From assembly GCF_003254395.2 (NCBI RefSeq), contig NC_037640.1:1885501-1949500 (forward strand): a stretch of DNA of 64,000 nt, in the 5' to 3' direction. Below are positions 11,401-23,993 of the stretch, piece by piece. Source of the DNA: Apis mellifera. Taxonomy: Eukaryota > Arthropoda > Insecta > Hymenoptera > Apidae. Below the pieces are notes generated by a model. It was not told the DNA's origin. It saw only the letters and a list, made by a program, of their open reading frames with translations, and ran no database searches. The position numbers and the translations under genes are program-made. Numbering within the stretch: the stretch's first letter is position 1; every line of letters begins with the position of its first letter.

Positions 11401-14400
11401 TTTTCCCCCTTTTCACCCTTGTGAAACTTGAATCACGAAGTGGTTTCAAGGATTTAACCGGCGAAATACGTTTTTGAAGATCGCACGCGGTTTGTTAGTG
11501 GCGAGTTTAAGGGAATAAAACCAGTCGGACGACACGCGTTGAAACGCGTGTTTAAAAAGCGCTTCGAGGCTACGAGCACGCTAGCTAGAACGAGTAACGG
11601 AAAATGGTGTGCATTCTCTTTGCATAATGTCCTCTTGCGATTTGCGCTAGCAATGAATCTTGAAGGTAATAGCAAAGCGATCGTGTTAACCGCACCTGCG
11701 GTAAAACCTGAGTGAGTGCCGTTTTGCTTGTTACGTTCCAACCGAATTCCTTCCCGAAGGAAGTAGATGCGTTTTTAATGATTTATAACAGATAACAGTG
11801 ATATCGTTATATTTTTGGATTATATTTTGCGCGATGAGAATTACTCTTCTCTATCAGAAAGCATCACAATCTTTATGAATTAAAAGTTAAGCTTTTCTTT
11901 ATTGGGAACAGATCAGTATTGACAATTTTTCATATTAATAAGTGAAATTCAAGGTGTGATTTTTTTAAAAAAAGATAAGAGATTCTCTTCAAATTTTTTA
12001 CCTCGATAACGAAAAAGTAATTTCTTCGAGGCAACTCTGACTTGAAAAATTGACAAATTCGATGAGAATGCAAATCTAAGAAAAAACAAGAAATTTTTGA
12101 ATTAATGAAATAACAAATCGATAAATTTTATTGCTTTTAATAAAAAATAATTTCTCAGACTCTAATTTGAAAAATTGAAAAATTACCTCGATGAGAATCT
12201 AAGAAAAAATTTATTTTTCAACTTTTACAATTTTACAATTAAACAATGTCTCTCAAAGCGATGGACAAATAATTGCCAAATCCCTCTTGAAGCATACCAG
12301 CTTCACTTCTTCTTCTAATTACTTACTCGTGCATTGCTACGATAGTACAATTGACAGAGGAAAGGAGAGAAGGAAATAGTAACCCGATCAATCGCTTTAA
12401 TAAGCGCAGCTGTATAGTAACCCCGTGGACGATAATTACCAGTTAACGATAAATCTTAAATGTGTGCGGGGCAAAAAAGTCTAGGAAGTTAGGGGGGACC
12501 TAAGGTCTGTCCACCTGTGTCCCTTATCGTATCCATCTAACGATCACCGATACACCATAGCCAAACGGCCACAGCTCTAGTAGGAAAGAGACGTCGCGTT
12601 TTATTATCGTGCTGGCTGGCGCACACTGTGAACCGCAGGAAACAAGTGCACAGGAAAGAGGCGGAAGGGGTCTCCCCGTGAGAGGGAGACCACGTTAAAT
12701 TGTCCCGTTTGATTTGTTACGAGCATTTAAACGCCGTTTAAAAAAAAAAAAGAATTCGTTTCAATTGTTTGTTGGCAATAAACGATCTTCTTGTCTCTGT
12801 GAAGAGATTAGATGGAATAAATTTGGCGGTAAAACTCTCTCTCGAGAGAAAGAAGAGTCATTTCAGAGAATATATTTCTAAGTGTTGAAAGTGTAATAAT
12901 TTTAGAGTTAATTTCTTAGAAACTTCTCTTGGGAGAATCCTCCATTTGAGAGTATTTTTCGCAAATGCTTTGAGTGGATAACATAATTTTACTGTTCTTA
13001 AACGTTTGTTGTAAAATATTCTAAAATATTTATTGTAACTTAAACGATTGTAATTTAAAATACTACGTCGAGTAATCGAAATAATAGCAACCCTATCCGT
13101 GAAAAACGAAACGAGGCAATTTTCAGTAAGATGTTTCATCGTTTGATGAACGCGTGTTTGCAAGTGGCAAACGATGACATTAAATTGTTCCACTCCCTTC
13201 GGTTTACTGTTAGCGTGGATGGAGCATGGCCCATATCTGTCCCTTTTTATAGCTTGTAAAGTATAAAACGACAATGCTCGTTACGCTTTTTCGATGGCCG
13301 AATGTAAGAAAAGGGGGGGAGAGAGACAGGAGGGGACCCTCGATCAGGTTTAATCCGTTTTGCCGCTCTCCCTTTGCCTACCCCTCCTTTCACGGAGGGC
13401 CCCGCGAAGGACAAGACAGGATCGAGTACTTTCCTTCAACCGAGGAAAGAAATAAAAATGGAGCGACGGTTAAAAACCTTAACATGCTTGCAAGCACGCC
13501 AGACGACGACCCCCTTTTTTCCTTCTCCGACCTTAATGTATGCTGTAAAAGTTGTTTTTTAACGACTTTGGCGTTGGACGACGCTTCTCGAGGATGGGAA
13601 TTAACCGAAGGAGAAAAAGAGAAAAAGGAGAACGTCCCTCGTCCCCTCCTTGAGACCTGCTTTAATCGTTGCATTAATCGTTCACGTATGTGTTCGCTTT
13701 AAAAATTCGATATTTAAATGCGGCTCATTCAAATGGATTGTTCGGATTTTAAGTTGCACGGAATGGCATCGATGCTCACAAAAGAGACTTTGAGAACTGG
13801 GATTTCTTCAAACAACTTCAGGTTCGAACATTTTTATTTAAAGTTAGATTTTAATGGAAATTAAAAATTGGATCTCGTAATTACGTTTTAACTATGGTTA
13901 ATTAAAATTATTAAGAATCCTTTAAGTAATTTCTTTATGTATTTGTTGTCTTACTTTAAATCGAATAATCCATTGAGAAATGACTTGTCTCTTCCAAAAA
14001 ATCATCACATGCTTCAAATAATCGTATGAAAAATAATTCAGACAATGCATTAATTCAATGATTATTATTTTTCAGCAACGTCTGAATAAAATATACAATT
14101 AATAAAAAGAAATTGAAATAATATATTATCTTTAGACAAGTGATATTTCTCGATAGCAAATCTAATCAAGACATAACTTTCTTGCCAAAATAAAAGGATC
14201 TACGAGGCACAAAATTTCTTCAAAAGACAAATGAGAAAAATAAAAATAAGCTACCCCCCTCGAATTTTTCACCACTGCGGTCGTTCGCGCGATAAATTTG
14301 CGCAGAAACAGATGCATCGCGAAAAATACCGCTTGCACAATACGATTATTCACGGATCGAAGGAGGGTATTAACGGTTCCTCCTCTCCGCCGAGAAAACG

Positions 14401-15040
14401 AAAAATCCTAGCGCGAGCCTTGATCGAGGCCGGCCCCCTCCTTCCACGCATGAAGGGAGATCCACGGATTATCCGCTCTTGCGAAATAAATTGGTCCAGC
14501 CTAGAATAAGTTCGAAGCATCGAAGAGAGGGACGGTTGGAGAATAGGAAACTCGTCCACCTTGATTCGATCTCGAAAAAACTTGGAACGACAAAGTTTGT
14601 AGAGAGATTGAAAAGAGAGAGATTGGATCGAGTGATCAAGAATTTGTTTCCAATCGATAATGGATGAAGATACTCAAAGACTTCTATCTATTTCTTTAAC
14701 AAGTACAAATTTTTTTATTTTATAAACAATCGATTCGATATCGAATCTTTTCGATATCCTTCATTTCTAGATAGATCTATTTCTTTAGTTATATAAAATG
14801 AAAATTTTATTAACATTCGAATATCCCGAATATCTGATCATCGATAATGCAAAATGATAATACGAATGTCAATCACTCGACTAAATTTCAACCAGATAAA
14901 AATCTCGATCGATCGAAATGCGTGCAAATCTTCCTTTCCTCCGGATCTCTCGTCCAAGATTCTCTCCAACCGGACAAAAAAAAAAGAAAAGAGATCCCAT
15001 ATCGAAAGATAAAAATCGAAATTTCTCCCTCCTAGACGAA
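11401..15040. other. Non-coding stretch, islands of higher GC
   Basis: GC-richer islands lie at about 11450-11760, 12470-12700, 13190-13690 and 14260-14530. They contain open frames on both strands (for instance 13274-13702, plus), but with overlapping frames in both directions, no recognisable domain and no exon chain. The rest is AT-rich. No gene is supported. Confidence 0.4.
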
Positions 15041-15880
15041 AGAGGAGCGTTAGCCAAGAAAGAACCACCGTTCGAGGAAAAAAGAGAGACAGAAAGAGAA
15101 ACACTCGAGAAGAAGTGAGAAAGAGAAGGGAAGGCAGGTGAGCACTTGGTACCTAATCCCTTTTGAAAAACGTCGCAAACACACGAGCGCGAAAGCTACA
15201 CGCACGACGCGTAGTATACGGGCCGTGTACAGATCGTGGCCAACTCCCCTCTCTCCTCCCCTTAAAAATACCCTATTCATCCTGTGAGTGAACACCCTCT
15301 TCCCCTTACCTTCGAACCTTCCTTCCTTCCTTCCTTCCTTCCTTCCTTGCTTCCTAGACTCTCTCTCTCTCTCTCTCTCCTCTCTTGGCTCCGCAGAGGC
15401 ACGGCTCTGATTTATATTGAATTGACCCGGGCCCTCGCACACCTTTTCCTCCGGTGACGTTTCCCTCGAAATCGGCCCCCGTGTCTCGTCGAGTGTATAC
15501 AGGTCGGAAGGGGCGCAAGGTGAGAGAAACGAGCGGATGCACGGATGCGGGGAGGGGGAAAGAAGGTTAAGGGGGAGGGAGGGAGAGACTTGGATTTTAT
15601 TCTAGGAGGAGAGAGAGAGAAAGAGCCAGTCGAGGACAATCAAACGCGCATTCACGAGAGGTGACGTGCTCGGTTTTTGGCAATGGGGCGAGGAGATCGA
15701 GGAGAATCGGGAGCAGGGGATATAGGAAAATAGGGAGGGAGGGAGAGAGAGAGAGGAAAACGTGAAGACGAACTTTCGGTTCGCGCTCTATTTCGAGCAC
15801 ACCTGTCCTCTCTCCTTCCTTCCTTCCTTCCTTCCTTCCTCCTAGTGGGTCCCGTATTTCCATTATTTGAGAGAGTCTAG
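15041..15880. repeat. Cluster of purine/pyrimidine tracts and microsatellites
   Basis: A purine-rich block (about 15050-15140) is followed by pyrimidine-rich DNA with (CCTT)n at 15318-15348 and (CT)n at 15359-15380. GA-rich blocks follow at 15500-15625 and 15700-15760, then a second (CCTT)n at 15812-15842. Long open frames on the minus strand here are products of these tracts (Ser/Arg/Glu/Leu-rich). Confidence 0.8.
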
Positions 15881-16045
15881 CACCGCGATCTTATTGTAAC
15901 CGATGTTTTTCGCCGTTTATCGTCGTTATGTCGGCTTTTGTCTTCGAAAGGTGGATAGATTGAGTATTTTGGTAATTATTCTAACTTTTCTGATGATATT
16001 TGTTACTTGTTATAGGGAACACTTTGTTGTAAAAATGTTTGCTCA

Positions 16046-17090
16046 AATTTTCAATCTGCCTATTCTCTAGACTAATTATATAATTAATTTTAAATTTAGT
16101 ATGAAACAAAATGAGAAATTGAATAAATTTACTTTGAAATGAAATCCAACTCTTGCTGAGATGACACAAAGCTATAAAACAATCCAGAAAGTTAATAAAT
16201 CTTATACCATCATATTCAATCTTGGAATATTCATTGTAGGTAAATAATAATGAAAAATAATATCTCTCCTCGTGAAATTCCAAATTCACGGTTGGTATGG
16301 AACAACCATAATAACAACATGGATGGAATGGATAACAAAAGGAGGAGAGAAGAGAAAAAGGAAGAGAGGAAGAAACGCGTTTAATGGAGAATTGAAATTT
16401 TCAATCTGCCTATTCTCTAGACTAATTATATAATTAATTTTAAATGAAACAAAATGAGAAATTGAATAAACTGTCTTTACTTTGAAATGAAATCCAACTC
16501 TTGCTGAGATGACACAAAGCTATAAAACAATCCAGAAAGTTAATAAATCTTATACCATCATATTCAATCTTTAGTATTGGAATATTCACTGTAGGTAAAT
16601 AATAATGAAAAATAATACCCTCGATCGAGAGGACGGTTGGAATGGAACAACCATAACAAGAACGATGGAATGGATAACAAAAGGAGGAGAGAAGGGAAAA
16701 AGGAAGAGAGGAAGAAACGCGTTTAATGGAGAATTGAAATTTTCAATCTGCCTATTCTCTAGACTAATTATATAATTAATTTTAAATTTAGTATGAAACA
16801 AAATGAGAAATTGAATAAACTTTACTTTGAAATGAAATCCAACTCTTGCTGAGATGACACAAAGCTATAAAACAATCCAGAAAGTTAATAAATCTTATAC
16901 CATCATATTCAATCTTTAGTATTGGAATATTCACTGTAGGTAAATAATAATGAAAAATAATACCCTCGATCGAGAGGACGGTTGGTATGGAACAACCATA
17001 ACAAGAACGATGGAATGGATAACAAAAGGAGGAGAGAAGGGAAAAAGGGAGAAAGGAAGAAACGCGTTTAATGGAGAATTGAAATTAAAC
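16046..17090. repeat. Tandem array, three copies of a ~345 bp unit
   Basis: TTCAATCTGCCTATTCTCTA begins at 16050, 16400 and 16742 (intervals 350 and 342 bp). Each unit continues with TATAATTAATTTTAAA, ATCCAACTCTTGCTGAGATG, CTATAAAACAATCCAGAAAG, TTATACCATCATATTCAATC and GGTAAATAATAATGAAAAAT. It then runs into a GC-richer end with GGAACAACCATAA, GGAGGAGAGAAG and AAACGCGTTTAATGGAGAA. Copies 2 and 3 are nearly identical over long blocks. Copy 1 differs at the end of the unit, where CCCTCGATCGAGAGGACGG is replaced. Confidence 0.95.
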
Positions 17091-20000
17091 TGGAAATTTG
17101 CAAATTGTAAAGGAAGTCGGGGGCCACGTTTCCAAGCACAATCTTACCCTTTGCCGGGGTGAGGCAGGGTTGAAGCGGACATTCAGGACGCGCCTCGAAA
17201 ATAAGGCGGGAACAATGGAACGAAACGAGTCCTGGCGAACAAACGCCTGGCCATTTAAATGGAGGGATCCTCGAGAAAAGGTTCCTCGAGGTGGACCCAC
17301 GGGGTCCTTCGAACTTCGACAGGAAAGTTTGTATAGGACCCACGACTAGCTTTGCTCGCTCCTTCGTTACGAGCCCTTTTCATTTCTCTCTCTCTCTCTC
17401 TTCTTCTTATCCTCCTCTCTTTCGCCCTCCTCCTCCCTCCTTTTCCCTTTCTTTCAAAGATATAGCACGCGCGGTCACTTTCCTTTCTTTACTCCTCTCA
17501 TTCCTCGCCGCCTTGCGTCAACCAGCTCGTAATACATAAAGTCTTGCGTATTATTGCAAGATAGGGAAAAAACCAATTTTGAATTGATCTATTTTTATAA
17601 AAGATATTTCGTTCAACGAAGGATCCTAATTTCTTATTCGAAATTAATTTAACCTATAAACGAGTTTTAAGTAATATTTTTGTACCTAAAGTTTTTACCA
17701 AGCCAGATATTCTTTTCCAAAGAGGTGATTCTCATGATTAGAAGAAATCTCTAATTGATTCGGAGAAAAGGAAACGATCGAGAGATCCAAACTTCAACTT
17801 GAGAGATCAAATCTCAAGAATGTCTCAACGAATATTTCAAAAATTATCGAGAAGAACGAGGTAAATCTCGAAATACTCTAAACTTTTCGTCCCAGCGGAC
17901 GGTCGTCAACTCTCTCGAGAGCGAAGGTCGGCGCAAAAAAAGGAAGAGGATTGCCACTCACCGCGTGTCCTTGGCCACCAGTATTCGACCCGTACATCCA
18001 AACTCAGCACCTCACAGGTTCGATCAAACCACTTGGTTTCGCCTTGGTTTCCGCAGTTTTCTCGCTTCGTCCGGGCACATAATCCACGATCACACACGAT
18101 AGATGGATGGAGGCGCGCAGGATGGACGAAAGGTGAAACGTGAAAGGTTGCGGATGCGCGACCGGGAAGGTGTCGGGTCGTGCCACTTCAACGGCTGGTT
18201 CTCTACTGGCGTGGTGGGGCAAGGACGTGGGGCCTTATGTAGGAAAGGGTCCCTAGGTGAGGCTACGAAACAGGAGAGACCGGCTGTCTCTCTATACTGT
18301 CCGTATACTGTACTCGCACATGTACCCCCACCCTGGTGCCGTGACCTGATCCAAGCAAGCCCCGGCCACTCCACTCGCCCCAGGTGGACGCTCCATGATC
18401 TCCGGGCTTGAAGGTGCTGGTGGGTGTTTCACGATTGCCGGCCGTCGGAATGTTGACCATTGATAACGGAAGGAACGAATTTTCCATGGACCACGCTTTA
18501 TCGATATATTTCTCTTTTCCCTTTTTTTGAATTATATTGTACAAGTAACTTTCATATATAATATTATTTAATTGATATTGTAAAGAAGAAGAAGTTTGAT
18601 ATTGTAAAAGAAAGAGATATCCTTGAAAAAAAGGATATTTTTTATTTTGGAAAAATAAAAGTATAATTAAAGTTTCGTGTCGGTTTTTACTTTTTATTTA
18701 AAAATCTGATGAAAAGGAACGTTGGAAATAATATTTTTTGTAATACTCACTCTACTCATTTACATGCATACACGACACACCTTTACCAATTCTGGCAAAA
18801 TATGGTAATTGAAAATCACATAGGGTCTCGAGTAGGAAGGTAGATTGCAATCCGAACGATTTATGCATATTTTCGGCGCGATTCAGTATACGTTGCAACC
18901 GTCATTTGAATGCAACTATGCTATGAAGCAAGGAGAAAGTTAGAGGTGAGTCTAAACCTGATTTTTAGATTTGCGAAACTCGAGTCCAAAAACTTTGCAA
19001 CATCTCTTTAAATCTCTTCTCTAAAAGTAAAAGTAAAAAGTATCTATTTTTTTTTTTTTTTAAGAGTAAAGAATTGAAAAGTTTAATTTTCTGAGTTTCT
19101 TTCTAAACTAGTAATGAAATCAAGTGAAAGGAGTCAAAAGTATAAACTTAAATTACAATCAATTAATCTTTGTAAAGTTAATTAATGCAAATTATTTTTA
19201 AAAGTATTTTTCTTAATACCGACACGAGAAGTGATTTCAGCTCGTTAGATCTGTTTACAAAGTTACATCGAACCCACACCAGAATGGTAGGTCTGTCACG
19301 TGATTTCTAATCTCACGCTTGTTTTCTCCATAGAAAGCCATAAAGGTTCGATCCCTCGATGGCCAGGTAAAACATATATCTTTCTCAAAGACACGTTGAA
19401 AACCTTCTCTGGTCAGAACTGTCGATTCTGAGGTACACCGCAAATGTCTGCCATTCATGCAACATATTGCTACAAAAAAAGTTATACCTTTAGTATCGAT
19501 ATAATTATTTAATAAACGAAAATTGTGATTAAGCAATGGAGATATAAATAGAATAAAAATACAAGAGTTGTATAATAAATTTGTTTTTTAACAGAGAACA
19601 AAAGTTTCTTTTTATAGTAACAAATTATTAAAATCTGAATTTGAAAGAAATTTTTAAAGATGCTGCAGAAATTTTGATTTTAAAAATTATTATTCGATTT
19701 TATAATTATTTATAGTAATTTTGAACGAAGAAATTAAAGAAAACATTTTGCAAGAATTCTTAATACGTATAAATTTACAATATAAGATTAAAGAGAAAAT
19801 AGAATAAATACAAGAGTTAAAAAAAATTGGAATAAATGAAAGAATGTGAATATAATTTTTAATACATTCATTTTGAGATAAAAAAAGATATTAAATATAT
19901 TTGCAGTACTTCAAAAATTAATTTTACAAAAACTATTACATCTATCTGTTTGCACAAATTTTTTTTTGATAACAAATTCATGTATATATAATTATATACT

Positions 20001-20100
20001 ATTACTTATTTTCTTTATAAATTTTAAATACCACTGATTTATTTATCTTTTAGCTACAATCTTTGTAATAATGAATTATAATGATGAATTAAATATTAAT
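17091..20100. other. Non-coding stretch with a GC-rich island
   Basis: GC-richer parts at 17100-17540 and 17880-18480 include CT-rich tracts (17386-17450). The second could be a promoter or untranslated first exon, but no coding chain can be built. From 18500 to 20100 the sequence is AT-rich and featureless apart from a T-run near 19048-19061. Confidence 0.4.
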
Positions 20101-20109
20101 AATGAATTC

Positions 20110-20655
20110 AAATAACATTTTTGTTCAATGAATATTTATGGAATTTGGTATTATTATTAGAATTAGATTAATGAATGTTAAATCTACTAACAAAATTCCT
20201 AGATTAATCTACTATATAGTATCAGTAATTTCAAGAATTTTTTATATAATTATTATATATTTATCATCTATTAAATTTGTTAAATCTGATATTTTTAATT
20301 TTATAGTCCAAATTTTATTTTTCTTAAAAATTGGAACTTTTCCTTTTCATTTTTGAATAATTTTTTCTTATGAAATTTAATAAATTGAAAACAAATTTTT
20401 TTTAATATCAACATTAATTAAATTTATTCCAATTTATATAATAGTTTCAATAACTAAAATTAACTGATGAACTTTATTTTTTTTAATTGTAAACAGAATA
20501 TATATTTCATTTTATGCAAATAAATTTTATACTTTAAAAAAATTATTAGCATGTTCAACAATTTTTAATTCATTTTTAGATTTAAATAAAAATATATTTG
20601 TTATTACAATTATTTTATATTCAATTAATTACTTTTTATTAAATTTAGAAATTAC
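20110..20655 (+). pseudogene. nad2: Nuclear copy of mitochondrial nad2 (NUMT)
   Basis: Read with the invertebrate mitochondrial code (TGA Trp, ATA Met, AGA Ser), the stretch gives an NADH dehydrogenase subunit 2 fragment. It includes SLMNVKSTNKIPSLIYYM, LFFLKIGTFPFHFWMIFSYE and, further on, STLIKFIPIYMM and FYANKFYTLKKLLACSTIFN. Small compensating indels put about 20376-20403 out of frame. In the nuclear code the frame stops at the TGA near 20354. Both gene ends are missing and no mitochondrial tRNA flanks it. A non-functional insertion of mitochondrial DNA; the wording of the protein is bee-like. Confidence 0.9.
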
Positions 20656-23558
20656 TTTTTTCGTTGCTGCTAAAATAATCGTACAATTTTTCTATTGCAC
20701 AAAAAAATATTATTTTTTCATCACTGGCACGCGACAATCTTCCGGCCGTTACTTTTAAAAGGGCCGATTTTTCGATAGAATAGCACTCTCGAATTCCTTT
20801 GCAACTCGATTCCTTTGTGCACTCCCCCGCACGCGCCAAGAAATCTCCAGTTGCTCGAAAGGCCCAATTACGTGCTTACTACGACATACAACGTCTCATT
20901 CTTCGGGTATAAGCTCCTTGAGATTCATCGCGCCGATTCAAATCCTTACTACAGCTGATGTTTCCTTTTGAAAATTGGTATTTGTATATAGCTGTATATC
21001 GCAAAAGAAAATTCATTCAGCTTACTTACTTTTCAAACTTGCTTGAATGTCCAATTACCAATCCTCGTTTCTCTGCGAGTTTATGTAAGGGAAAGTAGAT
21101 TTTAGAAATGGACAAATGTTTTTATTTGTTCACAGTTGACGCTCTTGAAATATTTTCATTTAGATCCACAATGAACGACAAAAGTTTTCCCACGATATTG
21201 CGAATATTATTGGTAAATATTTTAAAATGAATATCTTAATAAAATATATTATTCTGACATAATTGAAATCATAAAATCGCGTATAAAAACCTGAATTTAG
21301 CTGAAGGATAAGAAATATTTCATTTACAATATAAATAGTAAATAGTAAATATTAAATCGGGCAATAAATTGAATAAAATGTTTGTGTTAAAATGAAATAA
21401 TAACTTGTTTATAGAAATATTTCAATTTCTTAATATTTCAAATACGAGATACAATTTACACGGTTTTTCGTGTAAAAATTTTGAAACTCGAAAGATTCGC
21501 GCAACAATGTGGCGGGAAATACGAACAAAAGTCGAGAAACGTTGAAACCGTAATTGGAACCGTTTTATAGCTGCGGGACAGCTGCGTTTTTGTAGTTTGC
21601 TTTGAACGCGCAAGAAAGAATATCGAACAGAGATCCCGGGGAATAAAGCGGTTTCATTACTGCTAGCGAATTTCGACGCGAGATCCCGCATATCCTCGTA
21701 ATTAAAAGCGAGGCTCGGTGTTCTTGAGCGCAACGCGTGCCCACGCTTCGTGCTCGAACAAAGAAATTCATACGCAACGGAACTCTTGACTCGTGATTAA
21801 TGCTCGGTCGATAACAACGAACGAGGATGGAAAAGTTAAATTGCGTGCACGAAACGAATGTAAACTGTCATGCATTTCGGCTTTGACAAAGTAATCATTG
21901 TATTTCGAGATTTCATGAAGAATATATCAAGGGGAGAATGAAGATATTAGATTGTGAAAATTATCGACGATTTTGAAATAATTTTTTCGAATAATAATTA
22001 AATTTGTTACGAATTAGAAACGTTTAAATATTTTTACGTAAAAAAAATAATAACAATACGTTTTAATTATTCGAAGATATTTTAAAATTTAATTTTACAT
22101 CCAATTAAAGATCTTTCTCTTGAATTAACGAGCATGATATTGGTATGTATTATGTATGACATTGATATATATATATATATGATGCATTATTTATTAAATA
22201 AATGAAATGACTGAATTCTAATAAAAACTATTGATTATTTATAATTTTATTGAAATTAATCAAAATTTAATATATTTCATTTAAATTACAATTAAAATTT
22301 ATAATTAATCGTTATTAATAATCCCTCGATTCATTTTTAACATTTATATTTTCAAATTTAAATTTTTAATATTCCAATGATTATTATTTTAATTTAATTC
22401 TCTCGAAAGTAGCACAATTTTTACATTCTATTGAATTTTTGTTTTTTTTTTTTTTAAAGATAAAACTATTCGAACTTTATGTTGAAATATACGTAGTTTA
22501 TTGCAACACACAATTTACTTTCTTATTCAGTTTAGCTTGAAATTTAATTATTAGCTTGTGAATGAATTTACATACTTGTGTAATCAGTCACTTTATATGC
22601 AATAACCTAATAATTCACCATTATCTAGTGACTGAACTTCCAAGGAGATGGAAATTGCTTTTATTGTCTAAACTAATTTTGAAATTTTAATAATTCATTA
22701 TTTTTTATAAATTTTCCAATATTATATTTCTTTAGTAAATTACATTTACTCTCATTTTGTAAATAATATTTAACACATTCTTTCCTTTCATTACTAGATA
22801 AAATATATATTTTAATACATTCATTTCAAATATGAATAATAATCTGTCATTCGAATAATTTTGTAATAAACTTTCCCTTTTTCCATCGATCATAAACACC
22901 AATTATTAATAGATCAAAAAAAGAAAATAACCTGTAACATCGCGTTACGCGATGAAAACGCAATTCTAACGACTTCACTGTCGTTTCGACGGGAAAAGAA
23001 AAAAAAGGACACCTCATTTAGAAATATAATCCTCTCGCTCACACAGCCGAGCATCGAGGAAGAAAACCGCAAAAGAGCACACGTTCCCCGACGATTCACC
23101 CCAATTTTCCTCGAGTTTTTCCAAAGAGAGTGCACAGAGGGGTAGGAAATTAGAGCGAGGCGCGATTGTTGGAAATTGTGCGACTGGAAACGAGAATTTT
23201 TTTTCACGAGAGGAGGAGGAAGAACCTCTCCGTTTCCTTTCATTCTCCTCTCCCTTCCCTCACTCCTGTAACTATTCGTCGAACATTTAGAAATATAACA
23301 TTTCGAATTCTCACGTCCATCACGCAACGCCCATAGAAAAATATGGCTTATTAAACGGGTATATATATATATATCGCCCATTGTGATTAAAGTTTCGCAA
23401 AACACGTTTTTGTTTGGCGTGCGAACCGACCTGAACCTGGCTCCATCCATTCTCCTTAATCTAATCTCTCCTTTTTCAGGGTGGCGCATAGCAATTTGAT
23501 TGACAATTTCTCTCTAAAAATAAATTGTACATTCCATTCAAAATGTGCGTAATCATGC
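20656..23558. other. Non-coding stretch between two NUMTs
   Basis: Short GC-richer pieces lie at 20670-20960, 21420-21870 and 22930-23480; the remainder is very AT-rich with a (TA)n run at about 22165-22180. The long minus-strand frame at 22914-23489 has no recognisable domain and contains homopolymer-encoded runs. No gene is supported. Confidence 0.4.
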
Positions 23559-23993
23559 GTGTCAATTATTGCAATTTCATCTATTGTTCATATAGGATTA
23601 ATAATTATAAGAATAATAACATTTTTTAAAATTAGATTAATTGGAGGATATTTAATAATAATTTCTCATGGATTAAGTTCTTCAGGTTTATTTTTTTTAG
23701 TTAATGTAATTTATAAACAAACTAATAGACGATTAATATTTATTAATAAGGGTATAATTAATTTTATGCCTTCAATATTATTATTATGATTTATATTATG
23801 TTCGTCAAATATAGGATCTCTAGTTTCTTTAAATTTAATTAGTGAGGTTATATTATTAATTGGTATAATTTCATGATTGAAATTTATAATAGTAATTTTA
23901 ATAATATATTGTTTATTTAGATTTATTTATTCAATTTATTTATTTATATTTATTAATCATGGAAAAATTTCTATTATATTTAAAATTATCGCT
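23559..23993 (+). pseudogene. nad4: Nuclear copy of mitochondrial nad4 (NUMT)
   Basis: With the invertebrate mitochondrial code the whole stretch reads open as part of NADH dehydrogenase subunit 4. Diagnostic pieces are SSIVHMGL, GGYLMMISHGLSSSGLFFLV, VIYKQTNSRLMFINKG, LCSSNMGS, NLISEVMLLIGMISW and FMFINHGK. TGA occurs where Trp is expected (near 23788), so the nuclear reading frame ends there. Only an internal to 3' part of the gene is present. It lies about 2.9 kb from the nad2 copy. The lack of frameshifts suggests a younger insertion than the nad2 copy; that is inference. Confidence 0.93.

Noticed and set aside
13274..13702. 142-codon plus-strand open frame starting with ATG
   Set aside because: An overlapping open frame exists on the opposite strand and another in the same strand, there is no family resemblance, and no exon chain can be built.
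19255..19536. GGTTCGATCCC near 19347, considered as a tRNA T-arm
   Set aside because: No acceptor stem, D-arm or anticodon arm can be placed around it.
22914..23489. 191-codon minus-strand open frame
   Set aside because: No recognisable domain, low-complexity runs (poly-Phe from A/T homopolymers), no splice partners and a mixed composition. Long frames occur by chance in the GC-richer islands here.
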